Positions 53,938 through 61,904 of a DNA stretch of 64,000 nt are shown here, piece by piece (the first letter of the stretch is position 1; every line of letters begins with the position of its first letter). The notes beneath the pieces are model-generated. The model did not search any database. It saw nothing but the letters and a program-made list of their open reading frames with translations, and was not told where the DNA came from. The DNA is from JAEZHK01 sp964575255 (lineage in GTDB: Bacteria > Bacillota > Clostridia > Christensenellales > Aristaeellaceae), in assembly GCA_964575255.1 (NCBI GenBank), contig CAZNPZ010000005.1:45063-109062 (forward strand). Direction: 5' to 3'. Made by a program: the position numbers and the translations under genes.

Positions 53938-55434
53938 ATGGCGAAAAAGGAAGGCCGGGGCAGGGTTGTCCGCTGGATCGCGCTGGCGCTGGCGGCCTTG
54001 ATGGTGCTGGGCGTACTGGTCTCCGCGATCTTCTCCGCCGCGATGGCCGAGGAACGCGGGCGGTGCGAAATGCAGCTGACGATGCTTCAGGATCTGAACG
54101 CGGTCAGCGTCACGCAGACGGTGACCTACCCGAACCAAACGGGGCAGCGCCTCGATCAGATCCTCTTCCAGCTCGCGCCCAACGCGCTCCGGCGGGAGAC
54201 CACGGCCCCTTACGAGAGCGAAACCATTTTCGACGCCTATCCCGCAGGATTCGCCGCGGGGGGCGTCGAACTTCATTCGGTGCGCTTCAACGACGCTCCG
54301 GCGGACTGGGGTGCCGAGGGCACCGACGAGGCGACGCTGCGCGTTTCCTGCAACCTCGCGCCCGGCGCGACCGGGACATTCCAGTTTGATTACGAACTGA
54401 TCCTGCCCGAAGTGCTGGGGCCGATCGGCACCGGGGACATCGGCTGGCGGCTTTCAGGCTTTTCGGTTCTCCCGGCTCCCTGGAAGGGTGAGTTTGTCGT
54501 CGAGCGGGTCAGCCCGGTGGGGGAGAGCCTGCTCGCCGATCCGATGGACTATCACGTAACCGTGAACCTGCCGGATACCTGGCAGGTCGCAGCGGGCGGA
54601 AGCGTGACCGCCGCGCCGCCCGTCGACGCGCGTCAGACCGTGACCATCGACCTCCCCGCGGCCAGGGTTTTCTCGCTGGCGCTCAGCCGGAAATACATCG
54701 AGGAGAACAGGACGGCTGCTTCGGGCGTCACGGTGCGCTCCTACGCCAACGACCGAGACGCCGCCGCCCGCGCCGCCGACGCCGCTACCCAGGCGCTCAA
54801 CGCCTACGAGCCGCTGTTCGGCCCGTATCCGTACGGAAGCCTTGCGGTCGCGCAGGGCGATCTCCTGAACGGCGCGGCGCAGTCCGGAATCGTGATGATC
54901 CCGGAGGCGTTTTATTCCTACGCGCAGCGCGGGGAACTGGCGTATCAGGTCGCGCTGTTCACGGCGCGGCAGTGGTTCGGGGGCGTCGTCGGCACGAACC
55001 CCGCCGAGGAACCGTGGTTGACCGAGTCGCTGTCCGCCTACGCGGCGCTCCTTTGCACCGAGAAAACGTACGGGCACGACAGGTATCTTACGGAGCTGAA
55101 CGCCCGCGTCACGCCTTCCCTTCGGGTCACCATCCCCGGCGGCGTGACGGTGGACAGCGAGGCGCTGGCGTTCGGCACCGTAAGCGACTTTCTGGCGGTC
55201 ACGCGCGGGCGCGGCGCCGCGGTGCTGCACGAGCTGAGGATGTCGCTTGGCGAGGACGTTCTTCAGGACGCCATGAAGCGGTACGTCTCGGAAAACGCCG
55301 GGCGGATCGCGACCGGACGGGATTTTCTCGTCTCGCTCAATGAAGCCGCCGGTCGGGACACCGAAGGGCTGCTCGTGGAACTCCTGAAAGGCATTGACCA
55401 GTACGTGGGGCAGGAAGTGGATTGGTACGAATAA
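53938..55434 (+). CDS. Membrane-anchored M1-peptidase-like protein without HEXXH
   Basis: The 498-residue product has a basic N-terminus, a membrane segment at about 12-35, a beta-rich N-domain at about 40-260 and a helical domain after 270. The region A-L-F-T-A-R-Q-W-F-G-G-V-V (about 340-352), then P-W-L-T-E-S-L-S-A-Y, aligns with the M1 zinc signature H-E-L-A-H-Q-W-F-G and W-L-N-E-G-F-A-E-Y. Both zinc His and the catalytic Glu are replaced, although W-L-x-E is kept. So it should be inactive as a peptidase; a binding or scaffold role at the outer membrane face is inference. GGGAGG precedes the ATG. Confidence 0.72.
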   Translation: MAKKEGRGRVVRWIALALAALMVLGVLVSAIFSAAMAEERGRCEMQLTMLQDLNAVSVTQTVTYPNQTGQRLDQILFQLAPNALRRETTAPYESETIFDAYPAGFAAGGVELHSVRFNDAPADWGAEGTDEATLRVSCNLAPGATGTFQFDYELILPEVLGPIGTGDIGWRLSGFSVLPAPWKGEFVVERVSPVGESLLADPMDYHVTVNLPDTWQVAAGGSVTAAPPVDARQTVTIDLPAARVFSLALSRKYIEENRTAASGVTVRSYANDRDAAARAADAATQALNAYEPLFGPYPYGSLAVAQGDLLNGAAQSGIVMIPEAFYSYAQRGELAYQVALFTARQWFGGVVGTNPAEEPWLTESLSAYAALLCTEKTYGHDRYLTELNARVTPSLRVTIPGGVTVDSEALAFGTVSDFLAVTRGRGAAVLHELRMSLGEDVLQDAMKRYVSENAGRIATGRDFLVSLNEAAGRDTEGLLVELLKGIDQYVGQEVDWYE

Positions 55435-55458
55435 CACCAGTTCAGACGAAAGGGTTGT

Positions 55459-56394
55459 ATGGGCATGGATCGCGTGATTGCGCTGGACGTGGGCGGAACG
55501 CTGGTCAAGTTCGGCGTGGTTTCCAGAGAGGGCGCGCTGATCGGCGCGGGCAGCTTTGAGACGCTCGCCCAGGAGGGCGGGGCGTCTTTGATGGCGCGCA
55601 TCTTAACGAAGATACACGCCCTGTACGCCGAGCATCCGGGGGTAGGGGCGGTGGCGCTGTCCTCGCCGGGGCTGATCTCCCAGGATCACGGCTCCATCGC
55701 GTTCGCCGGCGGCAACCTGCCTGGCTGGTCGGGCATGCAGGTGGCGCGGCAGGTGCGGCAGGGGACGGGCCTTCCCTGTTACGTGGAGAACGACGTCAAC
55801 GCCGCGGCACTGGGTGAAAGGTGGCTGGGCGCTGCGCAGGGCTGCCGGATGCTGCTCATGCTGGCGCTGGGCACCGGCGTCGGCGGCGCGGCGATCTGGC
55901 GCGGGCAACTCATTACCGGCGCGGGCGGCGGCGCGGGCGAGTTCGGCCACATCGTACTCTACCCCGGCGGGCACCTTTGCACCTGCGGGCAGAACGGCTG
56001 CCTGGAGCAATACGCCTCGACCGGCGCATTGAAGCGCAGAACCGGCACGCTGCCGGAGGGGCATCCGGCGAGGGGCGACGTGCGGGCGCTGTTTGAAAGC
56101 GGGCGCGCGGGCGACGGGGCGGCGCTCCGGGTGCTGGACGGCTGGATCCACGACCTTTCGATTGGGATCGCCTCCCTGACCCACGCGTTCAACCCGGACG
56201 TGGTGCTGCTCGGCGGCGGCGTGTCCGAACAGGGCGAGTTCCTTTTAAGCCGCGTGCGCGCGCAGCTGCAAAAGTTGATCATTCCCTCGTTTTTTGACGG
56301 CCTCCGCGTCGAGGCCGCGAAGCTGGGAAACGACGCTGCGCTATTGGGCGCGGCCAAGGCCGTGTTTGAAAAGACAGAGAGTATCCTTTTCTGA
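55459..56394 (+). CDS. ROK-family sugar kinase
   Basis: The 311-residue product has the phosphate-1 motif I-A-L-D-V-G-G-T-L-V-K-F-G-V-V, GTGVGGAAIWRGQLITG, the ExGH motif G-E-F-G-H-I-V-L, and the zinc-binding C-T-C-G-Q-N-G-C-L-E-Q-Y. It has no HTH domain, so it is a kinase (glucose, fructose or N-acetylmannosamine type) and not a repressor. It follows the M1-like gene after 24 bp. The exact sugar cannot be read from sequence. Confidence 0.86.
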   Translation: MGMDRVIALDVGGTLVKFGVVSREGALIGAGSFETLAQEGGASLMARILTKIHALYAEHPGVGAVALSSPGLISQDHGSIAFAGGNLPGWSGMQVARQVRQGTGLPCYVENDVNAAALGERWLGAAQGCRMLLMLALGTGVGGAAIWRGQLITGAGGGAGEFGHIVLYPGGHLCTCGQNGCLEQYASTGALKRRTGTLPEGHPARGDVRALFESGRAGDGAALRVLDGWIHDLSIGIASLTHAFNPDVVLLGGGVSEQGEFLLSRVRAQLQKLIIPSFFDGLRVEAAKLGNDAALLGAAKAVFEKTESILF

Positions 56395-56407
56395 GTTTTT
56401 CATGTGA

Positions 56408-56441
56408 GAACGTCGAGAGGGCCGCGGCCCTCTCGACGTTC
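56408..56441. terminator. 34-bp perfect palindrome between convergent genes
   Basis: GAACGTCGAGAGGGCC and its exact complement GGCCCTCTCGACGTTC form a perfect hairpin with no separate loop, centred at 56424/56425. No T tract follows, so a factor-independent role is not certain. Confidence 0.6.
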
Positions 56442-56472
56442 ATAATGGGGATGTTTCAATTGGAGCTTTGGG

Positions 56473-58095
56473 TCATGGGGTCGCCGTCGGCGCGTCGTCC
56501 GCGTACAGTTTCTTTTGCAGGCTGACGCTCGCGACGCCGGTCTTTTTGATGCCAAGCGCCTTCTGGAACGCCTTGACGGCGGTTCGGGTTTGCGTGCGGA
56601 AGTGTCCGCCGATTTCTCCGTCATAGAATCCCAGTGCCTTGAGCCTGGTCTGCAGTTCCTTGACGCGCGTTCCCGTGTCCCCGTATCTCAGTTCGATGTA
56701 CTCCGAGCACTTTTTCGCCTTGGAGGAAAACAGCCGCTCCTGCAGCTTCATGGTGGCCGTGCCGGACTGCTTGACACCGATGGCCTTCTGGAACAGTTCC
56801 ACTGCGTCGGCGGTGCGGCTGTCAAAGTTGCCGTCGCGCGCCCCCGCGTAGTAGCCCAGTTTGTACAGGCGCTCCTGCAGCTTTTTGACGCGGCTGCCGG
56901 TGTCCCCTTCGGAGAGCGTGATATAGCCGTTGTAGGCCGGCGCGCTCTTCGCCATCAGCGCCTTGAGCGTCGCCACGGAGGCCGAGCCGGTCTGCTTCAG
57001 CCCCGCCCTGCTCTGGAACTTGCGGACGGCTTCGGCGGTGCCGCTGCCGTAATCGCCGTCCACGGACGCGGTGGTGTAGCCGAGCGCGCGGAGCCGGGAC
57101 TGCAGAACCTCCACCCGGATGCCGTGGCTGCCCCTGGCGAGCGCGACATACTGCACATATTCGGGCGCGCTGTCGGCGAAGATCTCTTCTTTCAGATCCG
57201 GCGTCACGATGCCCGTCTGGGCGATGCCCTGCGCGTCCTGGAAGTAGCGCACCGACTGATGGGTCTTGTACCCGAACACGCCGTCCGCCGTGCCGACCGG
57301 ATAGTTCAGCGCAAGGAGCCGCTGCTGCAGGCTTTTCACTTCCTCGCCGGTGTCGCCTCTCGCAAGATCCTCCGGGTTCTTGGCCGTAACGTCGGCGCCT
57401 TTCGCCGTGATGCCGCTGTCTCCGGTTTCCGCAGCGGCGTCTTCCGCCGCGACGCCGCTGTCTCCGGTTTCCGCTGTGGCGTCTTCCGCCGCGACGCCGC
57501 TGTCGCCATTTTCCGCTGTGGCGTCTTCCGCCGCGACGCCGTTGTCGCCATTTTCCGCAGAGGCGTCGGCGGTATCATCCATCGTCAGCGCGGCGGGCAG
57601 CGGCAGCGTGGCCGCGACCGTCTTCTCGCCCGAGTCCGAAGCCGTATAGACCGTGAGGGCGCCGTCATTTAGCTCGATCTCCGGCGCGTTCAGCGCGGTC
57701 GTCGGATTCAGATCCGACACGGCGGATATCTCTCCGGTCGCCGTGTCCAGCGCCATCAGTTTCGGCGAGTCGGTAACAAGCAGGAAGTAGATCGCCCCGC
57801 CCGCCGCGTCATACACGGCGTTGGATGCGAGGTCGCTTACCCGCTGGGCTGCGCCATCCTGATACACCCACAGCGAGGCGGTTGCTTCCGCGCCTCCTGT
57901 CTCGGCGCCCTGCGTGAAGTATACGGCGTCGTCCGTCTGTGCCACGATGGCCTGCACATTTTCCCCGATGGCTTCTCCTTCGCTGCCTTGCACGATCAGG
58001 CGGCCGTCCGGCCCGATCGATGCGCCCGTCTCGGCCAAAGCCGACAGCCCCATGAAGAGACAACCGGTAAGTATCAGTGCGATGATCCGTTTCAT
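56473..58095 (-). CDS. Secreted protein with four peptidoglycan-binding domains
   Basis: The 540-residue product has a signal peptide (MKRIIALILTGCLFMGLSA), an N-terminal beta-propeller-like part at about 25-190 (DAVYFTQGAE, GAIYFLLVTDSPKLMALDT), an acidic 15-residue repeat tract, then four PG_binding_1 domains from about 265. Each follows the pattern G-D-T-G-x-x-V-K-x-L-Q-x-R-L-x-x-L-G-Y, then DG-x-F-G-x-x-T and AVxxFQ. It should sit on the cell wall. No catalytic domain is visible. ATG 58095 has GGAGGG upstream. Confidence 0.85.
   Translation of the reverse strand: MKRIIALILTGCLFMGLSALAETGASIGPDGRLIVQGSEGEAIGENVQAIVAQTDDAVYFTQGAETGGAEATASLWVYQDGAAQRVSDLASNAVYDAAGGAIYFLLVTDSPKLMALDTATGEISAVSDLNPTTALNAPEIELNDGALTVYTASDSGEKTVAATLPLPAALTMDDTADASAENGDNGVAAEDATAENGDSGVAAEDATAETGDSGVAAEDAAAETGDSGITAKGADVTAKNPEDLARGDTGEEVKSLQQRLLALNYPVGTADGVFGYKTHQSVRYFQDAQGIAQTGIVTPDLKEEIFADSAPEYVQYVALARGSHGIRVEVLQSRLRALGYTTASVDGDYGSGTAEAVRKFQSRAGLKQTGSASVATLKALMAKSAPAYNGYITLSEGDTGSRVKKLQERLYKLGYYAGARDGNFDSRTADAVELFQKAIGVKQSGTATMKLQERLFSSKAKKCSEYIELRYGDTGTRVKELQTRLKALGFYDGEIGGHFRTQTRTAVKAFQKALGIKKTGVASVSLQKKLYADDAPTATP
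57409..57573 (-). repeat. 45-bp tandem repeats encoding an acidic linker
   Basis: About four copies of a 15-residue unit (A-E-D-A-T-A-E-N-G-D-S-G-V-A-A) link the N-terminal part to the peptidoglycan-binding domains. Copies are nearly identical at DNA level. Confidence 0.8.
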
Positions 58096-58116
58096 GAAAA
58101 TCCCTCCTTCTACCAT

Positions 58117-58575
58117 TCCGTCCCGGCAACCCGCCGCGAGGGAGATACCGGGCGGTGACGCGGCAATCCGGCGCGGATTGATGTATGAACGCGCCGCCGC
58201 TGATATGCCCGGCGTCCGCGTAAAGAAGCGCGCCGCGTCTTGGCGCTCTGAAACATTAGACAGTGTCCGGCTGGAAAAAGTAGCAGGATTTGCTAGCCCG
58301 ACGGCCTCCGTTGGAAATTATTACATAACCGGTGCGCAGCGGAAAGCGCAGGGTTCATGTTTGCCAAATCGTTTTTGCCTTCCCGCGATGGACAAACGCG
58401 CGCGTTTGTGCTATACCAGTTCGGGAATGCCGCCCGCCCCGCCGGGGCAGGCCCCGACCCCGTGATACCAATTTGAAACATTAACGCATCGCCGCGTCGG
58501 GTCTTTCCGCGTCCTGCATAGAAAATCCCTCGACGCTTTGGATGCATTGATTTTTCGCATTGGTGTAAGGAGTGC
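58117..58575. other. Intergenic region with a palindrome and nested stems
   Basis: I see no gene. ACAAACGCG/CGCGTTTGT is an 18-bp perfect palindrome (58392-58409), flanked by TTCCCG and CGGGAA, and GCCCCGCCGGGGC forms a hairpin near 58440. The minus strand stays open for about 100 codons over this part without a ribosome site or recognisable protein. Confidence 0.45.
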
Positions 58576-58580
58576 CCCAA

Positions 58581-59942
58581 ATGCAAAACGAACGCCCCAA
58601 CGCGATCATCCAGAACACCATCTGGAAAGAGCTTTTAAAATACTTCTTCCCGATCCTGCTCGGCACGTTTTTTCAGCAATTGTACAACATCGTGGACGCC
58701 AGCATCGTCGGCCATTTCGTGGGCGACGCGGGGCTTGCCGCGGTGGGCGGCCCCAGCATGACGATCATCAACCTGTTCCTGGGCTTCTTCGTGGGGCTTG
58801 GATCGGGCGCTACGGTCGTGGTGGCGCAGCACTACGGCGCGAAGGACGCAGAGGGGACGGGGCGCGCGGTGCATACGGTGGTGGCGCTCAGCCTTGCCGC
58901 GGGTGCGATCCTGATGGTGGCTGGGACGCTTCTGAGCCGGGCGATGCTGGTGGGGCTGAACACGCCGCCGGAAGTGCTGGCTGGATCGACGATGTTTCTG
59001 CGCGTATACTTTCTGGGCATCGAATCGGTTCTGTTCTTCAACATTGGCTCCGGCATCCTGCGCGCGGTGGGCGATTCCCGGCGGCCGCTCGTCTACCTGA
59101 TCATCGGCTCCGCGGTCAACATCGGGATGGACTTCCTGCTGGTCGTATATTTCAGGCTGGGCGTGATGGGCGCGGCGTTGGCCACATTGACCGCGCAGAC
59201 CTGCGCGGCGTCGCTTCTGGTCATCCGGCTGATGCGCGTGAACGACTGCTACCGGCTGAACGTGAGGCGGATCGGGTTTGACAGGGGGGTGCTCCTCGAT
59301 GCGTTCCGCATCGGACTCCCGGCGGGGTTTCAGTCCACGATGTACGGCATATCCAACTTGCTCATACAGGGCGGCATCAATTCGTTCGGCACGACGACGG
59401 TGGCTGCCTGGACGGCTTACGGAAAGATCGACTCGATGTTCTGGATGACGGTGAGCGCGCTTGGCATCTCGGTCACCACGTTCGTGAGCCAGAACTTCGG
59501 CGCGCGCAAGATGGATCGCGTGCGCGTGAGCGTGCGCACCGGCTACCTGATGGCGATGGGTGCGGCGCTTGCCATCTCCACGGTCGTATGGTTCTTCGCG
59601 GAGCCGTTCATCAGCTTCTTTACGACGGACGCCGAGGTCATCCGAACCGGCGCGAGGCTGCTTCGGGAGATCACGCCGCTCTACTTCACCTACGTGAGCA
59701 TTGAAATTCTGTCGGGCGCGCTGCGCGGCACGGGCGATTCGCTGATCCCGATGGCGATGACGGTGTTTGGGATCTGCGGGCTTCGCCTTTTCTGGCTGTA
59801 CGTCGTGTTCCCGCTGTTTCCGACGATGGACGCGTTGGTTTTCAGTTACCCGGTGACCTGGGCGGCCACGAGCCTGTTATTCATCGCATACTACCTTCGC
59901 GGCGGATGGCTCAGGCGCAGGCAGTTGGCAATTGGCGCTTAA
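58581..59942 (+). CDS. MATE-family multidrug efflux transporter
   Basis: The 453-residue product has twelve predicted spans and the MATE pattern in P-I-L-L-G-T-F-F-Q-Q-L-Y-N-I-V-D-A-S-I-V-G, GLAAVGGPSMTIINLFLGFFVGLGSGATVVVAQ and FGARKMDRVR. It probably exports cationic compounds in exchange for Na+ or H+. ATG 58581 is used, with AAGGAG 8 nt upstream; GTG 58572 overlaps that site. No regulator is adjacent. Confidence 0.92.
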   Translation: MQNERPNAIIQNTIWKELLKYFFPILLGTFFQQLYNIVDASIVGHFVGDAGLAAVGGPSMTIINLFLGFFVGLGSGATVVVAQHYGAKDAEGTGRAVHTVVALSLAAGAILMVAGTLLSRAMLVGLNTPPEVLAGSTMFLRVYFLGIESVLFFNIGSGILRAVGDSRRPLVYLIIGSAVNIGMDFLLVVYFRLGVMGAALATLTAQTCAASLLVIRLMRVNDCYRLNVRRIGFDRGVLLDAFRIGLPAGFQSTMYGISNLLIQGGINSFGTTTVAAWTAYGKIDSMFWMTVSALGISVTTFVSQNFGARKMDRVRVSVRTGYLMAMGAALAISTVVWFFAEPFISFFTTDAEVIRTGARLLREITPLYFTYVSIEILSGALRGTGDSLIPMAMTVFGICGLRLFWLYVVFPLFPTMDALVFSYPVTWAATSLLFIAYYLRGGWLRRRQLAIGA

Positions 59943-59947
59943 AATCC

Positions 59948-59992
59948 GCGTGTCGACAGAGTCGACACGCGCAAAGCGCATCTTTCCTTTGC
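59948..59992 (+). terminator. Two successive hairpins after the MATE gene
   Basis: GCGTGTCGAC (59948-59957) pairs with GTCGACACGC (59961-59970) over a 3-nt loop, then GCAAAG (59971-59976) pairs with CTTTGC (59987-59992). It is 6 nt past the stop; the T content is modest. Confidence 0.55.
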
Positions 59993-60005
59993 ATAGGGAA
60001 CGGGG

Positions 60006-60160
60006 GCCGGTTCCCTGAAATTCTTCGGAATTTCTGTGCGGGAACCGGTTTGGGCGTGTTTTCCCGGTCGGCCGGGCAAGCTCGGCTTTGGGGGAAAACC
60101 AAATCCACCGCGCAGGTCGCTGGATTTGAGAGGGCTTTGGCCTCCCGACGCCCTCCCATG
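60006..60160. other. Multi-stem structured element (candidate ncRNA or dispersed repeat)
   Basis: Stems follow one another: CCGGTTCCC (60007-60015) with GGGAACCGG (60040-60048), enclosing GAAATTC-TTCG-GAATTTC (60017-60034) closed by a UUCG tetraloop; GTTTTCCC (60058-60065) with GGGAAAAC (60092-60099), enclosing GCCGGGC/GCTCGGC; AAATCCA (60101-60107) with TGGATTT (60121-60127); GAGGGC (60130-60135) with GCCCTC (60150-60155). I cannot match it to a known RNA family. Confidence 0.6.
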
Positions 60161-60257
60161 GGTCAGTCGCCGGGAAAGAATGATAGGTACGACGGAGTAT
60201 GCAAATTCAACCTGAAATAAAGGACTGACAGTAGAAGTTGGTCAGGAGGAGCATTCT

Positions 60258-61181
60258 ATGAAATACTTTGTCGCCGACGCCCACGCGGACACGCTGTACT
60301 CGATCGCGATCGAGGGGATCGCGCCGGATAAGTGCGCCGTCAGGCCGGAGGCGCTCCGGGCGGGCGGCGTTGGGCTTCAGACCTACGCGCTGTTCGCGGG
60401 CTCCGCGGGGATCAAGGGCAACCCATACGGCAAGGCGCTGAAAATGCTGGATCACCTCGGCGACCTTGGGGTTCCGATTCTGACCGGGGCGCTCCCGGAC
60501 GAGCCGCCGGAAGCGCCGCACGGCATCCTGTCCATCGAGGGCGGCGAGGTGCTGGAGGGTTCGATTGAAAGACTTCACAGTTTCGCCTCGCGCGGCATCC
60601 GGCTGATCGCGCTGACCTGGAACAATGAAAACGAGCTTGGCTACCCCGCGAAGGACGACTGCGGGCGCGGGCTGAAGCCGGCGGGGCTTGAGATGCTGCG
60701 GGAAATGGACGGCTTGGGCATCCTCGCGGACGTGTCCCACCTGAACGAGGCCGGGTTCTACGACACCGTGGAACACGCGTATCTCCCGGTCGTGGCCAGC
60801 CACTCGAATCTGAGGACGCTGTGCGGCTCGTTCCGAAACCTGACGCCCGCGCAGGCGCGCGCGCTGATCGAAAAGCGCGGCTTCATCGGCATCAATTTCT
60901 ATTCCGATTTTCTGGCCGACGGGCGGGACGCGACGCTCGACGACGTGATCCGGCACATCGAGGGCTTCGCGGAACTGGGCGGCGTGGATTGCGTGGGCTT
61001 TGGCTCCGACTTCGACGGCATCGAGCGGTGGCCGGATGGGCTGAAAGACCCGTCCGACTTCCCGAAAATCCTGGAGCGGCTGGAAAAACTGGGGTATACC
61101 CAGGCGCAGATCGCGGGCATCGCCGGGCTCAACTTCTACCGGGTGCTTCAAGATGCGCAGGCTTCCGGGCGGATCGCCTGA
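60258..61181 (+). CDS. Membrane dipeptidase family (M19) metallohydrolase
   Basis: The 307-residue product is a zinc amidohydrolase-fold dipeptidase. Metal ligands are visible in D-A-H-A-D-T (HxD), S-I-E-G-G-E (Glu), D-V-S-H-L-N-E and A-S-H-S-N (two His), with G-S-D-F-D-G at the C-terminal side. There is no signal peptide, so it is cytoplasmic. GGAGGA precedes ATG 60258 at 10 nt. It likely splits dipeptides such as those from cell-wall or dietary protein turnover. Confidence 0.88.
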   Translation: MKYFVADAHADTLYSIAIEGIAPDKCAVRPEALRAGGVGLQTYALFAGSAGIKGNPYGKALKMLDHLGDLGVPILTGALPDEPPEAPHGILSIEGGEVLEGSIERLHSFASRGIRLIALTWNNENELGYPAKDDCGRGLKPAGLEMLREMDGLGILADVSHLNEAGFYDTVEHAYLPVVASHSNLRTLCGSFRNLTPAQARALIEKRGFIGINFYSDFLADGRDATLDDVIRHIEGFAELGGVDCVGFGSDFDGIERWPDGLKDPSDFPKILERLEKLGYTQAQIAGIAGLNFYRVLQDAQASGRIA

Positions 61182-61189
61182 TATATTCT

Positions 61190-61236
61190 GAAGGGGCTGC
61201 CGCAACGGGACATTTCCCGGCACGGCAGCCCTTTGG
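61190..61236. terminator. Hairpin between convergent dipeptidase and lipoprotein genes
   Basis: GGGCTGCCG (61194-61202) pairs with CGGCAGCCC (61223-61231), followed by TTT and preceded by AAGG. The T tract is short. Confidence 0.6.
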
Positions 61237-61258
61237 ATGAGTATGTTTTTATGGAAGG

Positions 61259-61711
61259 CTATTTGAGCTTCCCGACCACCGTCAGGTTCTTCAGCACGGA
61301 GTCCTTGTGGGGCGCCGTGCCGATTACGTCGGTCAGGTCTTTCCCTGCCTGGTAGCCGTTGTGTGTGCCGTTTTTCCACGCGGGTACGTTGGTGACGTCA
61401 TAGATGACGCCGTTCACCGCGACGTACGCGGGCTTGCCGTTCTGGCCGTCGTAGGCGGCAAGTTCCTCAACCGTCAGTTCAACCTGCGCGGGCGCGGAGG
61501 CGGCGGTCGCTTCAGGCGCGGAGGCTTCGGTCTCCGCGGGCACGGGCGGTTCGGTTACGACCGGCACGGGAGTCGGGGTGGCGACAGACGCATCTGTTGC
61601 GGCTGGCGCGGGGGTCGCGGTCGTGGCGGGGGTCGCCGGGCCTGCGCAGCCGGTGAGCGCGACGGCGGCGACGATCAGCATCGCGGCGATGGTCAAGGTC
61701 TTGATCTTCAT
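61259..61711 (-). CDS. Lipoprotein with cytochrome b5-like domain
   Basis: The 150-residue product has a lipobox (A-V-A-L-T-G-C-A-G), so it is anchored outside the membrane by lipid. A Thr/Pro/Ala-rich linker of about 55 residues leads to a domain with LTVEELAAYDGQNGKPAYVAVNGVIYDVTNVPAWKNGTHNGYQAGKDLT and APHKDSVLKNLTVVGKL, the cytochrome b5-like heme/steroid-binding fold. One heme-ligand position may be His in T-H-N-G; the second, in P-H-K-D, fits the family pattern. Whether it binds heme is not certain. ATG 61711 is chosen because the lipobox follows. Confidence 0.8.
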   Translation of the reverse strand: MKIKTLTIAAMLIVAAVALTGCAGPATPATTATPAPAATDASVATPTPVPVVTEPPVPAETEASAPEATAASAPAQVELTVEELAAYDGQNGKPAYVAVNGVIYDVTNVPAWKNGTHNGYQAGKDLTDVIGTAPHKDSVLKNLTVVGKLK

Positions 61712-61856
61712 GATAAATCCTCCTTCGGAGATGGCCTGTTTCAATTCAAATCTCAGGACGATCGCAACGTCCTTGCAATACTTTACCCTGCCGCCGCTGT
61801 TTTCTACCATGCTTCCAGGATTTAACGGGTCGTGTCGATTTTTGTCAGAAAAACGC

Positions 61857-61887
61857 AACCCCCGTGCGCTGGTAACGCACGGGGGTT
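61857..61887 (-). terminator. Terminator after the secreted hydrolase gene
   Basis: AACCCCCGTGCG (61857-61868) pairs perfectly with CGCACGGGGGTT (61876-61887) over a 7-nt loop; the minus strand continues GCGTTTTTC. Confidence 0.85.
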
Positions 61888-61904
61888 GGCATTTGGCGCC
61901 TTTC

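Noticed and set aside
59911..60159. 82-codon minus-strand frame over the multi-stem element
   Set aside because: It overlaps the MATE gene end and its codons merely read through paired stems. It is more likely part of a structured element.
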